Source: Azospirillum sp. 51_20 (GTDB taxonomy: Bacteria > Pseudomonadota > Alphaproteobacteria > RF32 > CAG-239). Taken from it: DNA of 10,298 nt. Position numbers and translations under genes: made by a program. Shown in pieces: positions 1-6,845 of the stretch; positions within the stretch are counted from its first letter, which is position 1; each line of letters opens with the position of its first letter. The notes below the pieces were generated by a model. The model was not told where the DNA came from. It saw only the letters and a list, made by a program, of their open reading frames with translations, and ran no database searches. Location: positions 257,011-267,308 of the forward strand of contig MNTV01000020.1 in assembly GCA_001917175.1 (NCBI GenBank). The letters run 5' to 3'.

Positions 1-106
1 TGAGCAAGGAAAGCGCAGGCGACCGCGGCGAATTTAGATGCCCAAGCCGTAATCCCGTCCGTTGAGAACAAGCCGCAAGGCGACGGGCGAAACGGCTCTG
101 ACGACA

Positions 107-132
107 ATAAAAAAACCGGCTCTCGCCGGTTT
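107..132 (-). terminator. Rho-independent terminator of tRNA-Ser
   Basis: Read on the minus strand, an 8-bp perfect stem (AAACCGGC, loop GAGA, GCCGGTTT) runs into a stretch of T. It lies a few bases beyond the encoded CCA end of the tRNA, so it ends that transcript. Confidence 0.85.
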
Positions 133-139
133 TGGTAAT

Positions 140-231
140 TGGCGGATGAGGAGGGATTTGAACCCCCGATACGAGTCACCCCGTATACACGATTTCGAGT
201 CGCGCGCATTCAGCCTCTCTGCCACTCATCC
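140..231 (-). tRNA. tRNA-Ser (anticodon CGA)
   Basis: Serine tRNA reading UCG codons. The acceptor strand GGATGAG (231 to 225) pairs with CTCATCC (150 to 144), followed by discriminator G and an encoded CCA (142-140). The anticodon stem CGCGA/TCGTG holds the 7-nt loop CTCGAAA, which gives anticodon CGA. A long variable arm (TACG...CGTA) follows, as expected for a class II tRNA, then a T arm with TTCAAAT. About 92 nt including CCA fits tRNA-Ser. A 19-bp copy of its 5' end lies upstream at 376-394. Confidence 0.96.
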
Positions 232-375
232 AGTTTATTTTTCATCTCATAATAATTCTTTGCTGCAAGCCCATCCTTTCTGCGCGCGACCGCGGTCCTT
301 GCCCGCCTGCGCTTAATTGGCTTGCGCCCCTCAACGAGTGCCGCTGCGCCGATCTCCGCTTTCGCTCCGATTCCG

Positions 376-394
376 GCCTCTCTGCCACTCATCC
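376..394 (-). repeat. Partial copy of the tRNA-Ser 5' end
   Basis: Nineteen bases (376-394) are identical to 213-231, the first 19 nt of tRNA-Ser (acceptor strand into the D stem), in the same orientation. The match breaks at the tRNA 5' boundary on one side and in the D arm on the other. The rest of a tRNA is absent, so this is a fragment and not a second gene. It may be a remnant of duplication or of recombination at the tRNA. Confidence 0.8.
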
Positions 395-476
395 GTAAAA
401 ACATATTCTTATTAAAAGCAAAAGTGATTTTTTGCAACAATTATTTTCGTTTTCGTTGCAATATTTTAATTTGCCG

Positions 477-505
477 TTGTCAGCCGGCCGCTTTTCTGCT
501 ATCTG
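477..505 (+). promoter_or_regulatory. Possible hydF promoter
   Basis: TTGTCA (477-482) and TATCTG (500-505) are separated by 17 bp, placing a start near 512 and a leader of about 50 nt before the hydF ATG. The match to sigma-70 is moderate, and GC-rich palindromic sequence fills the spacer. Confidence 0.4.
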
Positions 506-521
506 TTAACCCAAAGAAAAC

Positions 522-540
522 AAAAAACGCCGGCTCCGGC
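522..540 (-). terminator. Minus-strand terminator-like hairpin in the hydF leader
   Basis: Read on minus, GCCGG-AG-CCGGC is followed by G and six T. The stem is short (5 bp) but GC-only. No minus-strand gene ends here, so it may block antisense transcripts moving toward the tRNA, or act as a leader hairpin on the hydF mRNA. Confidence 0.35.
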
Positions 541-564
541 CGTCTATTTACGGAAACATCAGAC

Positions 565-1770
565 ATGACGGAAAACACAGCTCCCCGCGCCCTGCGCGCA
601 AACATCACCATCATCGGCCGCCGCAATGCCGGCAAATCTTCCCTGATCAACGCTCTCATCGGACAGGAAGTGGCTATTGTTTCGCCACAGCCGGGCACTA
701 CTACCGACGCGGTTGCCAAAGCTTATGAGCTGCTGCCTCTGGGACCGGTCACCTTTTATGACACCGCCGGGCTTGACGACGAAGGAGAACTCGGCAGTTT
801 AAGGATTAAAGCGACCCGCAAAATTCTGTTCAAAACCGACCTTGCGGTGATTGTCGTTTCCGAACGGGGGCTGGAAGAAAAAGAAAAGGAAATCATCAAA
901 GAGATGCGGCGGGCGGCGATTCCCTTCGTCATCGCCTTCAACAAATGCGACCTTAAACCGGCAAGCGGACAGGACCGCGCCTACTGCCGGGAAAACGGCC
1001 TGCCTTATGTTGAAGTTTCCGCCGCAACCGGACAAAACACGGATCGGCTGAAAGCGGAAATCATCCGTCTGGCACCGGCGGAATTCAGGGAAGATCCCCT
1101 GTTGGCCGGCGATTTGATCAAACCCGGCGATACCGTGGTATTGGTCGTGCCGATCGACCTGTCGGCGCCCAAAGGCCGGCTGATTCTGCCGCAGGTTCAG
1201 GTTCTGCGGGAAATTCTCGACGGCAACGCCGTCGCCGTTGTTGCCAAAGAGCATGATCTGAAAGCGGCGCTGGCTAACCTGAAAGAGCCGCCGGCTTTGG
1301 TAATCACCGATTCGCAGGTTGTCATGAAAGTTGCCCCCGAAGTTCCGCCGGAAATCAAAATGACCACTTTTTCCGCCTTGTTTGCCCGTTACAAAGGCGA
1401 TATCGGCGTTTTCCTCCGCGGCGCAAAGAAAATCGACGAGCTGAACGACGGTGACCGGATACTGATTGCCGAAGCCTGTTCGCACCATGTTCAATGCGAT
1501 GATATCGGCCGGGTCAAAATCCCTGCCTGGCTCAGACAATATACCGGCCGCAAACTTGAATTCGAATTCTGTTCCGGCGGCGATTTTCCCGAAGATCTGG
1601 AAAAATACGCCCTGGTCGTCCATTGCGGCGCCTGCATGCTTAACCGCGCCGAAATGATTCGCCGATTGAAGGAATGCGAACGCCGGGGCGTGGCAGTTAC
1701 CAACTACGGCATCGCCATTTCCAAAACCCGCGGTCTGCTTGAACGGATTTCCGCCCCGCTGACCGCCTAA
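565..1770 (+). CDS. hydF: [FeFe]-hydrogenase H-cluster maturation GTPase HydF
   Basis: HydF is the scaffold and carrier that, with the radical-SAM enzymes HydE and HydG, assembles the 2Fe subcluster and delivers it to apo-hydrogenase in the cytoplasm. The 401 residues match the family length. The N-terminal Era/TrmE-like GTPase domain shows the P-loop GRRNAGKS (18-25), PGTTTD (43-48), DTAG (66-69), NKCD (126-129) and SAA (152-154). The C-terminal cluster-binding domain has the HydF signature Cys305-x-His307 and, 45 residues later, His353-Cys354-x-x-Cys357. The ATG at 565 was chosen because residues before it are not HydF-like and the GTPase domain starts right after it; the ribosome site is weak (GGAA, 552-555). 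hydE, hydG and the hydrogenase must lie elsewhere. The 3' end overlaps the convergent lysR by 4 bp. Confidence 0.95.
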   Translation: MTENTAPRALRANITIIGRRNAGKSSLINALIGQEVAIVSPQPGTTTDAVAKAYELLPLGPVTFYDTAGLDDEGELGSLRIKATRKILFKTDLAVIVVSERGLEEKEKEIIKEMRRAAIPFVIAFNKCDLKPASGQDRAYCRENGLPYVEVSAATGQNTDRLKAEIIRLAPAEFREDPLLAGDLIKPGDTVVLVVPIDLSAPKGRLILPQVQVLREILDGNAVAVVAKEHDLKAALANLKEPPALVITDSQVVMKVAPEVPPEIKMTTFSALFARYKGDIGVFLRGAKKIDELNDGDRILIAEACSHHVQCDDIGRVKIPAWLRQYTGRKLEFEFCSGGDFPEDLEKYALVVHCGACMLNRAEMIRRLKECERRGVAVTNYGIAISKTRGLLERISAPLTA

Positions 1771-1779
1771 ATGCGGTCA
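1760..1779. other. Inverted repeat over the hydF/lysR stop codons
   Basis: TGACCGC-CTAAAT-GCGGTCA forms a 7-bp perfect hairpin whose loop holds both stop codons. There is no T tract on either strand, so a standard intrinsic terminator is doubtful. It may still protect 3' ends or separate the convergent transcripts. Confidence 0.45.
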
Positions 1780-2648
1780 AGCGCCGCCTTATAATATTCG
1801 GTCACGATTTTGACCCGCGGAATATCTTTGGTACAGTTGTTGACGACCAGATAGACCGGCATTTGCAAACCGCCGGCCAGTTCGTCCAGACGCACCAGTC
1901 CGCCGCCCTGAAACTGCCGGGGCATCAGGCCGATTCCCACCCCGTGACGGATCGCTTCCAGCACGGCAAAAGTGGAATTGGAGGAAAAGCTTATGTTTTT
2001 GGCTTTGCTCATCAGCTCCTTCCAGCCGGGAACATAGTTTTCGTTTTGCAAACCGTTGATAATCCGGTGATTTGCCAACAAATCGTCCAAACTGCCCGGC
2101 GTGCCGTATTTGGCCAGATAACCGGGCACCGCGAAAAAGCGGCATTCAATGTTCTTTTTATACAAAAGCGAAAAGTCTTTTAAAGACTCCGGCAGCGTCG
2201 TCACAATACCGAAATCGATTCCCATTTCCCGGTAATCGGGCGAACCGAGCGTTGTCAGCGAGATCACCTTGATATCGGGATATTCTTCGCAAAAGCCGGT
2301 AACGCCGCAGGGAAACAGAGCCGTGCTTACCATCAGCGGCAGACAGACGCACACGCTGCCTTTGTACCGGCTGTCATAATCAAGCGGGCTGTAGATTTTA
2401 TCGAGAAGAAGCTGCAGGTTTTCCACCTGTTCCACAATCAGCTCCGCGCGGCTGGTCAGATATGTTCCCTTGGCATTGTTGACCACCAGCTGCACCCCCA
2501 GAACCTGTTCCAGATTGGAAATATATTTGTTGACCGTATCGATCGAACTGTTGGTAACTTCCGCCACCTTTCTTTTGCTCTGATATTTGGCTATCGCCGA
2601 CAACATTAAAAGTCCGTTCAAATTCTGCAGTGATTTTTTGGTAATCAT
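1767..2648 (-). CDS. LysR-family transcriptional regulator
   Basis: A 293-residue DNA-binding regulator. The N-terminal winged helix-turn-helix (about residues 5-62) includes KVAEVTNSSIDTVNKYISN and then the typical EQVLGVQL turn; a linker helix runs to about 88. The rest looks like the two-lobed periplasmic-binding-type effector domain (start near GSVCVCLP; motifs HGVGIGLMPR and VYLVVNN near the end). The ATG at 2648 is preceded by GAGGGTG at good spacing. The effector cannot be read from the sequence. LysR genes often regulate a divergent neighbour, but here the divergent side is the intergenic region before the porin-like gene's terminator, so no target is evident. It converges on hydF with a 4-bp overlap. 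Confidence 0.9.
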   Translation of the reverse strand: MITKKSLQNLNGLLMLSAIAKYQSKRKVAEVTNSSIDTVNKYISNLEQVLGVQLVVNNAKGTYLTSRAELIVEQVENLQLLLDKIYSPLDYDSRYKGSVCVCLPLMVSTALFPCGVTGFCEEYPDIKVISLTTLGSPDYREMGIDFGIVTTLPESLKDFSLLYKKNIECRFFAVPGYLAKYGTPGSLDDLLANHRIINGLQNENYVPGWKELMSKAKNISFSSNSTFAVLEAIRHGVGIGLMPRQFQGGGLVRLDELAGGLQMPVYLVVNNCTKDIPRVKIVTEYYKAALDRI

Positions 2649-2780
2649 AACACCCTCACCAGTTCAACCGAAAGTTGATCAATAGCCGATATATATTTTA
2701 AAAGACAGACTTAATTTTATTAAACCATTATTTTTAACAATGCACTAAAAAAACAAAAATTTTTCACAGAATCATTGAAT

Positions 2781-2817
2781 TGAAAAAAAAGATCCCCAAA
2801 TTAGCTTCGGGGATCTT
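2781..2817 (-). terminator. Terminator of the beta-barrel gene
   Basis: On minus, AAGATCCCC and GGGGATCTT form a 9-bp perfect stem (2809-2817 with 2789-2797), followed at once by a T-rich run. It lies 19 bp beyond the stop of the outer-membrane protein gene and separates it from lysR. Confidence 0.92.
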
Positions 2818-2835
2818 TGGTCTGAAGTTATGCAG

Positions 2836-3423
2836 CTAAAAATAGTAGCGAACGCCGACGGTAACTTCCTTCATGTTTTTGACCGCGTCCATGTCGGTCA
2901 CGGTATAACGGAACATGGCGCGAATGCCGAGCGAGGGCAGCGGGTTGATCTGACCGCCGATTCCCAGCCGGAGACCGTTGCCTTCCTCGTTGAAAGACCG
3001 GCGGCCGCCGACACCGTTGATATTGACCGTGTTGGTAACGTCGGCGTCATAATAGCCGTAGCCGACGGAAGAAAGAATCTCCACAATTCCCAGATTGAGC
3101 ACGTCGCCGACCAAATCGACGCCGTAAGACTTAAGCTTCAGCTTGGTGGAAAACTCGTCGCCTTCGACAAAGTGGTTCCGTACCGTATTGTCCTTGTTTT
3201 CCGACTGCTGGTAAAAACCTTCGACCGAAAGGAAACTCAGCAGCTTGACCCCGGCAACAACTCCCAGGGAATTAAAATTGTCAGCGTAAAAATCTTCGCT
3301 TTCGCGTCCGAAGTTAAGCGAAGAATAATTATAGTCCGCCCCGACGTAGGGAGAAACAAAAGCCGCGCCGGCATCTGCGGAAAACAGACACAGAGCCGCC
3401 GCCAGCAACCCGATTTTTTTCAT
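2836..3423 (-). CDS. Small outer-membrane beta-barrel protein
   Basis: A 195-residue exported protein. Residues 1-20 (MKKIGLLAAALCLFSADAGA) form a signal peptide with an Ala-x-Ala cleavage site. The mature part is alternating polar and hydrophobic strands rich in Gly and aromatics, and it ends in VGVRYYF with the terminal Phe of outer-membrane barrels recognised by BamA. Length and pattern suit an 8-stranded barrel of the OmpA/Opacity/OprF-like type, but there is no peptidoglycan-binding C-terminal domain. The ATG at 3423 is chosen over an upstream TTG (3432) because AAAGGA lies 9 nt before it and the signal peptide starts MKK. It is monocistronic, with its own terminator. Substrate or adhesion role is unknown. 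Confidence 0.85.
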   Translation of the reverse strand: MKKIGLLAAALCLFSADAGAAFVSPYVGADYNYSSLNFGRESEDFYADNFNSLGVVAGVKLLSFLSVEGFYQQSENKDNTVRNHFVEGDEFSTKLKLKSYGVDLVGDVLNLGIVEILSSVGYGYYDADVTNTVNINGVGGRRSFNEEGNGLRLGIGGQINPLPSLGIRAMFRYTVTDMDAVKNMKEVTVGVRYYF

Positions 3424-3501
3424 TTCAGTCAATCCTTTTAAAAGTTAAAACTAAGGTTTTGTTTAGCATTAATAAATTAAGAAACTCTAAAAGCCCTTTT
3501 G

Positions 3502-3530
3502 TTGACAAAATTTCGGAAACGGTATAAAAT
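3502..3530 (+). promoter_or_regulatory. Promoter of the GH24 lysozyme gene
   Basis: TTGACA (3502-3507) and TAAAAT (3525-3530) are 17 bp apart, an excellent sigma-70 match. It predicts a start near 3537 and a leader of about 45 nt. Confidence 0.75.
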
Positions 3531-3580
3531 GAGAACGTTTATTATCATAATGTAAATTATTTTAGAAATTATAAAGAAAG

Positions 3581-4573
3581 ATGAAATCATATTTGTACGC
3601 TCTCGGCACGCTGATTGTGCTGGCATGCATCTGTCAGGACGACATCTTCGTCCTTTTGCAGCCGGCGCCCGCCAATGAACAAAAGTCAGCCGCAACGGCA
3701 ATTGTCCCCGCGGACACCGCCGTCGTTGACACAAACATTGTCGAAATGACGAAAGAAACAATGTCGGCATATGACCGCGCTTTGCCCGAACCGGTCAAAA
3801 TCGCGGAAAAAATTACGGTCAAAAACCACATTGTCATCAACAATGACACAGCCGTAAAAAAAGTTCCGCAAAACGTTTTCGACCGCTCGGAAACCGTCAG
3901 CCTGAACGGCAAGACGTACAGAGGGCTGGAAGACGAGTTGATCGCCTGCATCGCCTATGTGGAAAATTATTTTCCGACTTCGTACTTTTGCGGAGCCAGA
4001 TGGACGATCGGATACGGGACAACCGGCTACGCTGACGGCAAAAAAGTCTTGCCCAACCAGCGCATTTCCAAAAAAGAAGCTCAAAACTGCGTCAGACACC
4101 ATTTGCGCAGCTATGTTTTTCCCGTTATCGACCAATACGTCGAAAGGGAACTTTCCGAAGGGGAAATGCTGGCCACCTGTCTGTTTATCTACAACATCGG
4201 CGGCGGCAATTTTGCCAATCAAAAAGGGATCGGCCGTTCCTGCGCTTTTCTAAAGGCGCTGAACGACAACAAATCCTCGCAGGAATGTGCACGTAAAATG
4301 ACGGAATTTTACCGGTCGGCGGGTAAAAAGGTCGACGGCCTTTTGAAACGCCGCTGGGTTGAAGGCGCCATTTTCTGCGGTTACCTTACCGCGGAAGATA
4401 TCCTTCAGCTGGAACCAGCAGGGTTCTACAATTCCCGCAGCCTGAACGATTACTATGTGAGCAGCCGGCCCGACCGGGACGGTTTTTACTCATACAGATT
4501 CGATCAGGACACCGTTCAACGCTTTCTCGACCAAAACCGGGGAACGAACAAACGGGTCATTGACATCATCTGA
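3581..4573 (+). CDS. Exported or membrane-anchored GH24 lysozyme-like protein
   Basis: The family cleaves the beta-1,4 bond between MurNAc and GlcNAc of peptidoglycan. Residues 1-27 are a hydrophobic N-terminus (signal anchor; VLAC at 14-17 could be a lipobox), followed by a polar, low-complexity linker to about 112. The GH24 core runs from about 115 to 268: candidate catalytic Glu128, then Cys137 and Thr142 in the Glu-x8-Cys/Asp-x4/5-Thr layout of phage lysozymes, TIGYG at 142-146, NIGGGNF (205-211) and LLKRRWVEG (254-262). About 60 residues follow that are not usual for the family. No phage structural genes, holin or spanin lie nearby, and the gene has its own promoter and terminator. This suggests a host cell-wall enzyme or a domesticated endolysin. 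The ribosome site is weak (AAAGAAAG just before ATG). Confidence 0.85.
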   Translation: MKSYLYALGTLIVLACICQDDIFVLLQPAPANEQKSAATAIVPADTAVVDTNIVEMTKETMSAYDRALPEPVKIAEKITVKNHIVINNDTAVKKVPQNVFDRSETVSLNGKTYRGLEDELIACIAYVENYFPTSYFCGARWTIGYGTTGYADGKKVLPNQRISKKEAQNCVRHHLRSYVFPVIDQYVERELSEGEMLATCLFIYNIGGGNFANQKGIGRSCAFLKALNDNKSSQECARKMTEFYRSAGKKVDGLLKRRWVEGAIFCGYLTAEDILQLEPAGFYNSRSLNDYYVSSRPDRDGFYSYRFDQDTVQRFLDQNRGTNKRVIDII

Positions 4574-4576
4574 TCT

Positions 4577-4611
4577 GAAGCCCCGTTGAAAAACGGGGCT
4601 TCATTTCTTTT
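4577..4611 (+). terminator. Terminator of the GH24 gene
   Basis: An 11-bp perfect stem GAAGCCCCGTT/AACGGGGCTTC with loop GAAA is followed by ATTTCTTTT, 3 nt after the stop codon. Confidence 0.95.
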
Positions 4612-4616
4612 AAATG

Positions 4617-4645
4617 TTGCCGGAAAAAAAGGGAAAGTTTAATAT
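4617..4645 (+). promoter_or_regulatory. Promoter of the Spx/ArsC-like gene
   Basis: TTGCCG (4617-4622) and TAATAT (4640-4645) are 17 bp apart, immediately after the previous terminator. The predicted start is near 4652, about 30 nt before the ATG. Confidence 0.6.
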
Positions 4646-4682
4646 AAAAAGGCTTAAAAACAACTTTTGCAAAGAGGAAAAA

Positions 4683-5042
4683 ATGAGCGAAATTCTGTTT
4701 CTTGAATACCCCAAATGCACAACCTGCCAAAAAGCCCGCAAATGGCTGGAGGAAAACGGCGTCCGCTTCAAGGCCCGTCACATCGTCGAAGACCGCCCGG
4801 ACGCAGACGAGCTGAAAACCTGGCTGGCACAAAGCGGCAAACCGCTGAAAAGTTTTTTTAATACCAGCGGGCTGAAATATAAAGCCCTCGGCTTAAAAGA
4901 CAAACTGCCCCGGCTCGGCGAAGACGAACAAATTGCCCTGCTTGCTTCCGACGGCATGCTGGTCAAGCGCCCGCTGGTCGTCGGCAAAGACTTCGTACTG
5001 GCCGGTTTCCGGGAAAAAGAATGGCAGGAAAAACTTATATAA
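4683..5042 (+). CDS. ArsC/Spx-family thioredoxin-fold protein
   Basis: A 119-residue protein of the arsenate reductase (ArsC)/Spx/MgsR family. The N-terminus carries YPKCTTCQKARKWL with a Cys12-x-x-Cys15 redox pair, and a middle segment has SGLKYKALGL. The conserved VKRPLVV loop places an Arg near the active site, as in ArsC, and it is followed by the family's typical short GF tail. A CxxC like this is usual in Spx and in the YffB/YfgD-type branch. The biochemical role, disulfide-sensing RNA polymerase partner or glutathione/thioredoxin-linked reductase, cannot be settled by sequence. No ars genes are nearby, which argues against a dedicated arsenic operon. The ATG at 4683 has AGAGGA 5 nt upstream; an in-frame TTG at 4614 lies upstream of the promoter and is not used. 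Confidence 0.88.
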   Translation: MSEILFLEYPKCTTCQKARKWLEENGVRFKARHIVEDRPDADELKTWLAQSGKPLKSFFNTSGLKYKALGLKDKLPRLGEDEQIALLASDGMLVKRPLVVGKDFVLAGFREKEWQEKLI

Positions 5043-5066
5043 ACCGAAAAAACGCTTGCATAATCG

Positions 5067-5095
5067 GATAATAAAAGATATCCTTTTATATTATC
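5067..5095. promoter_or_regulatory. AT-rich inverted repeat in the fic leader
   Basis: GATAAT-AAAAG (5067-5077) is the mirror of CTTTT...ATTATC (5083-5095), with two extra bases in one arm. Eleven base pairs are possible. The position, about 20 bp before the fic ATG, suits an operator or a leader hairpin. No strong promoter was seen with it (TTGCAT 5056-5061 has only a weak -10 partner). Confidence 0.4.
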
Positions 5096-5115
5096 AGATA
5101 TCAGCGGAGACTAAT

Positions 5116-6087
5116 ATGATCAATATTGAAGATTTGTTTATCAGCCAGCCGGCGCTTTGCGCCATTGCCTCAATTGACGAATTCCGGGGCCGCTGGCAGG
5201 GACGCGGCGGCATTGACGAAACGCTTGCCGCACGCTTAAAAGAACGCGCCCTGAACGAAAGCGTCGCTGCCATTGCCAACCCGGCGGAAAACCGCAATTA
5301 CCGGCAGCTTCTGGAACAGATTGTCAACCACAGCGGCGAAATCGGCCTGTTTGAAACTTCGGTCAAAAAACTGCATAAGCTGCTGCTTGCCGATTCTCTG
5401 ATCGACGAACGCGAAAAAGGCGAATACAAACAGCGTCTCAATCCGGTTTATTCCAAAACCGTGGACGGACGGCCGATCGACGTTTTTTTTGAAACCGCCA
5501 GCCCGTTTGAAACGCCGCAAATGATGCACAAACTGCTGGAATGGACACGCAACTGTCTGGAAAGTCGCAACTGCCACCCGCTGCCGGTCATCGCTCTGTT
5601 TATGGTTCATTTTCTCATTATCCACCCTTTTCAGGACGGCAACAGCCGGCTGGCGCGCGCCCTCACCCTGTTGCTGCTGCTGAAAGCCGGCTACGGTTAT
5701 CTGCAGTTTGTCTCTTTGGAAGCGGCGATCGAAGACAACAAGGAAGAATATTACCGCTGCCTGCGGCAGGTGCAGAACAGTCTGGCCGGTGCGGAACCGC
5801 AATACGGCGAATGGCTGTTGTTTTTCCTGCGCACCGTTCAGCGGCTGCAAAAACGGCTGGACGAACAAACGGAATCTGCGGCCGGCAGCTATGACGAACT
5901 GCCGGAACTTTCCGCGCAGATACTGGAACTGGCGGAAGCAAAAGGCCGGGTTACGCTCAAATCAGCAACCGAAAATACCGGCGCCAACATCAATACGGTC
6001 AAAAAGCATCTTGCAGCCCTCGCCCGCGAAGGTTACCTCATCCGCCGGGGTTCTGCCCGCGGCACTTGGTACGTCAGAGCAAAATAA
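5116..6087 (+). CDS. Fic-domain protein with C-terminal winged helix
   Basis: Fic proteins transfer AMP or another nucleotide phosphate from a nucleotide to hydroxyl side chains of target proteins. This 323-residue protein has a helical N-terminal Fic_N-like part (1-95), the beta-hairpin flap region (about 101-125), and the core motif HPFQDGNSRLAR (170-181). The usual HxFx(D/E)GNGRxxR is present except that the second Gly of GNGR is Ser176. The catalytic His170 and phosphate-binding Asn/Arg are kept. An inhibitory-helix-like segment ANPAEN (54-59) keeps Glu58 but has Ala where the class II motif (S/T)xxxE(G/N) has Ser/Thr. Residues about 262-320 form a winged helix (NINTVKKHLAALAREGYLIRRG), common in stand-alone Fic proteins and suggesting DNA binding or autoregulation. 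The ATG at 5116 has AGCGGAGA 5 nt upstream. There is no antitoxin gene beside it. Confidence 0.9.
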   Translation: MINIEDLFISQPALCAIASIDEFRGRWQGRGGIDETLAARLKERALNESVAAIANPAENRNYRQLLEQIVNHSGEIGLFETSVKKLHKLLLADSLIDEREKGEYKQRLNPVYSKTVDGRPIDVFFETASPFETPQMMHKLLEWTRNCLESRNCHPLPVIALFMVHFLIIHPFQDGNSRLARALTLLLLLKAGYGYLQFVSLEAAIEDNKEEYYRCLRQVQNSLAGAEPQYGEWLLFFLRTVQRLQKRLDEQTESAAGSYDELPELSAQILELAEAKGRVTLKSATENTGANINTVKKHLAALAREGYLIRRGSARGTWYVRAK

Positions 6088-6100
6088 GCCTGCGGTTTCA

Positions 6101-6132
6101 AAAAACATCCCCGCATACGGGGATGTTTTTTA
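6101..6132 (+). terminator. Terminator of fic (possibly bidirectional)
   Basis: A 13-bp perfect stem AAAAACATCCCCG/CGGGGATGTTTTT with loop CATA, 13 nt after the fic stop. The A tract on one side and T tract on the other would work in both directions, but the convergent gtrA-like gene ends about 260 bp away. Confidence 0.95.
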
Positions 6133-6389
6133 TTACTTTCCTTACAAAGCCCCGGAGGATATTTGGGCTGAGTGTTCTAATGTCGCAACAACGTCCCGTC
6201 TTTAATTTTGGTCGAACCATTTCATCCTTCATTAATCTGTCCTTTAGGGCAACCCCGCCTCGTGCCATTGATCAAAGTCAAATCATAATTGTTGCCGTTC
6301 CGGCTCCGATTTGCCGGGAAACGGCTGTTTCTTTTCCGCCGGCCGTTTTTTACCGTTTTTTTAACCGGACATGACAAACGGAAAACTCT

Positions 6390-6845
6390 TTATTCCCAGA
6401 GATTATAAAGATGTTCAAGCAAACTCTTCTTTTGTTGGCGGAAGGCAAAATGTTTGAACAAAAGATAATTGACTGCTACGACCAAAACGATCGCTGCTGC
6501 CTGCGCCAAATAAACGTTCCATGCCAGCCTCCCGGCAAGAACTTCCAACAAAGCCGCATTCAGAACATAACTTAAACACCAGATCAGGAGTGATTTGACA
6601 AATTCTTTCAAATGATTGCCTTCGGTGCGAAAAACCAGATATTTATACGAAAAAAAGGCAATCACCGAAGACAACAGCCAGGTTGTAAGCAAAATGAGCT
6701 GATAACGGCTGACCGAAAAAAACAGGCCGAGCAAAACAAAAATCAGATAACGAATCGCCATATTGACAATTCCCGCAATCACGAACCGCACTTTTTCGTC
6801 AATCAAAAACCAACGGCGGGCCATATTTCCTTCTTTTTTCAACAT
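6390..6845 (-). CDS. GtrA-family integral membrane protein
   Basis: A 151-residue membrane protein with four hydrophobic helices (about 20-42, 47-65, 83-104, 108-131) and the GtrA-family signatures: a charged FRF-like loop after helix 2 (SYKYLVFR, 66-73) and the matching repeat after helix 4 (NYLLFKHFAFR, 126-136). GtrA proteins are thought to help flip polyprenyl-linked sugars across the inner membrane for surface polysaccharide modification. The usual partner glycosyltransferase (GtrB-like) is not in this window. The ATG at 6845 has GGAAGAGGG just upstream. A second ATG at 6824 has AAGGA only 3 nt before it, which is too close. It converges on fic, and no clear terminator follows. Confidence 0.88.
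   Translation of the reverse strand: MLKKEGNMARRWFLIDEKVRFVIAGIVNMAIRYLIFVLLGLFFSVSRYQLILLTTWLLSSVIAFFSYKYLVFRTEGNHLKEFVKSLLIWCLSYVLNAALLEVLAGRLAWNVYLAQAAAIVLVVAVNYLLFKHFAFRQQKKSLLEHLYNLWE

Larger units (their letters stand above)
232..564. other. Gene-free stretch between tRNA-Ser and hydF
   Basis: No convincing gene. It contains the tRNA fragment at 376-394 and a 7-bp inverted repeat TTGCAAC/GTTGCAA (432-438 and 455-461). The hydF leader follows, with a possible promoter and a GC-rich hairpin. The frame open from 322 into hydF is not taken as coding before 565, because its first 80 residues cross the tRNA fragment and do not look like a HydF N-terminus. Confidence 0.6.

Noticed and set aside
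322..564. N-terminal extension of HydF from the upstream ATG-free open frame
   Set aside because: It crosses the tRNA fragment and the leader hairpins, gives 81 residues unlike HydF, and the GTPase domain begins normally after ATG 565.
799..1623. Long open frame antisense to hydF (274 codons)
   Set aside because: It mirrors hydF codon structure, has no ribosome site and no recognisable domain; the sense strand has full HydF motifs.
2830..3441. Open frame antisense to the beta-barrel gene
   Set aside because: No start signals, and it covers the terminator and the stop of a well-supported minus-strand gene.
3529..3550. Fur box upstream of the lysozyme gene (ATTATCATAAT)
   Set aside because: Only one half matches; the other half of the 19-bp consensus is absent.
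5236..5868. Open frame antisense to fic, Phe/Gln-rich
   Set aside because: Its composition is that of reversed Leu/Lys/Glu codons; fic on plus has a clear motif and start.
6180..6374. Possible 65-codon ORF after fic with GGAGGA upstream
   Set aside because: The GGAGGA is 20 nt before the ATG, too far, and the peptide resembles no family.
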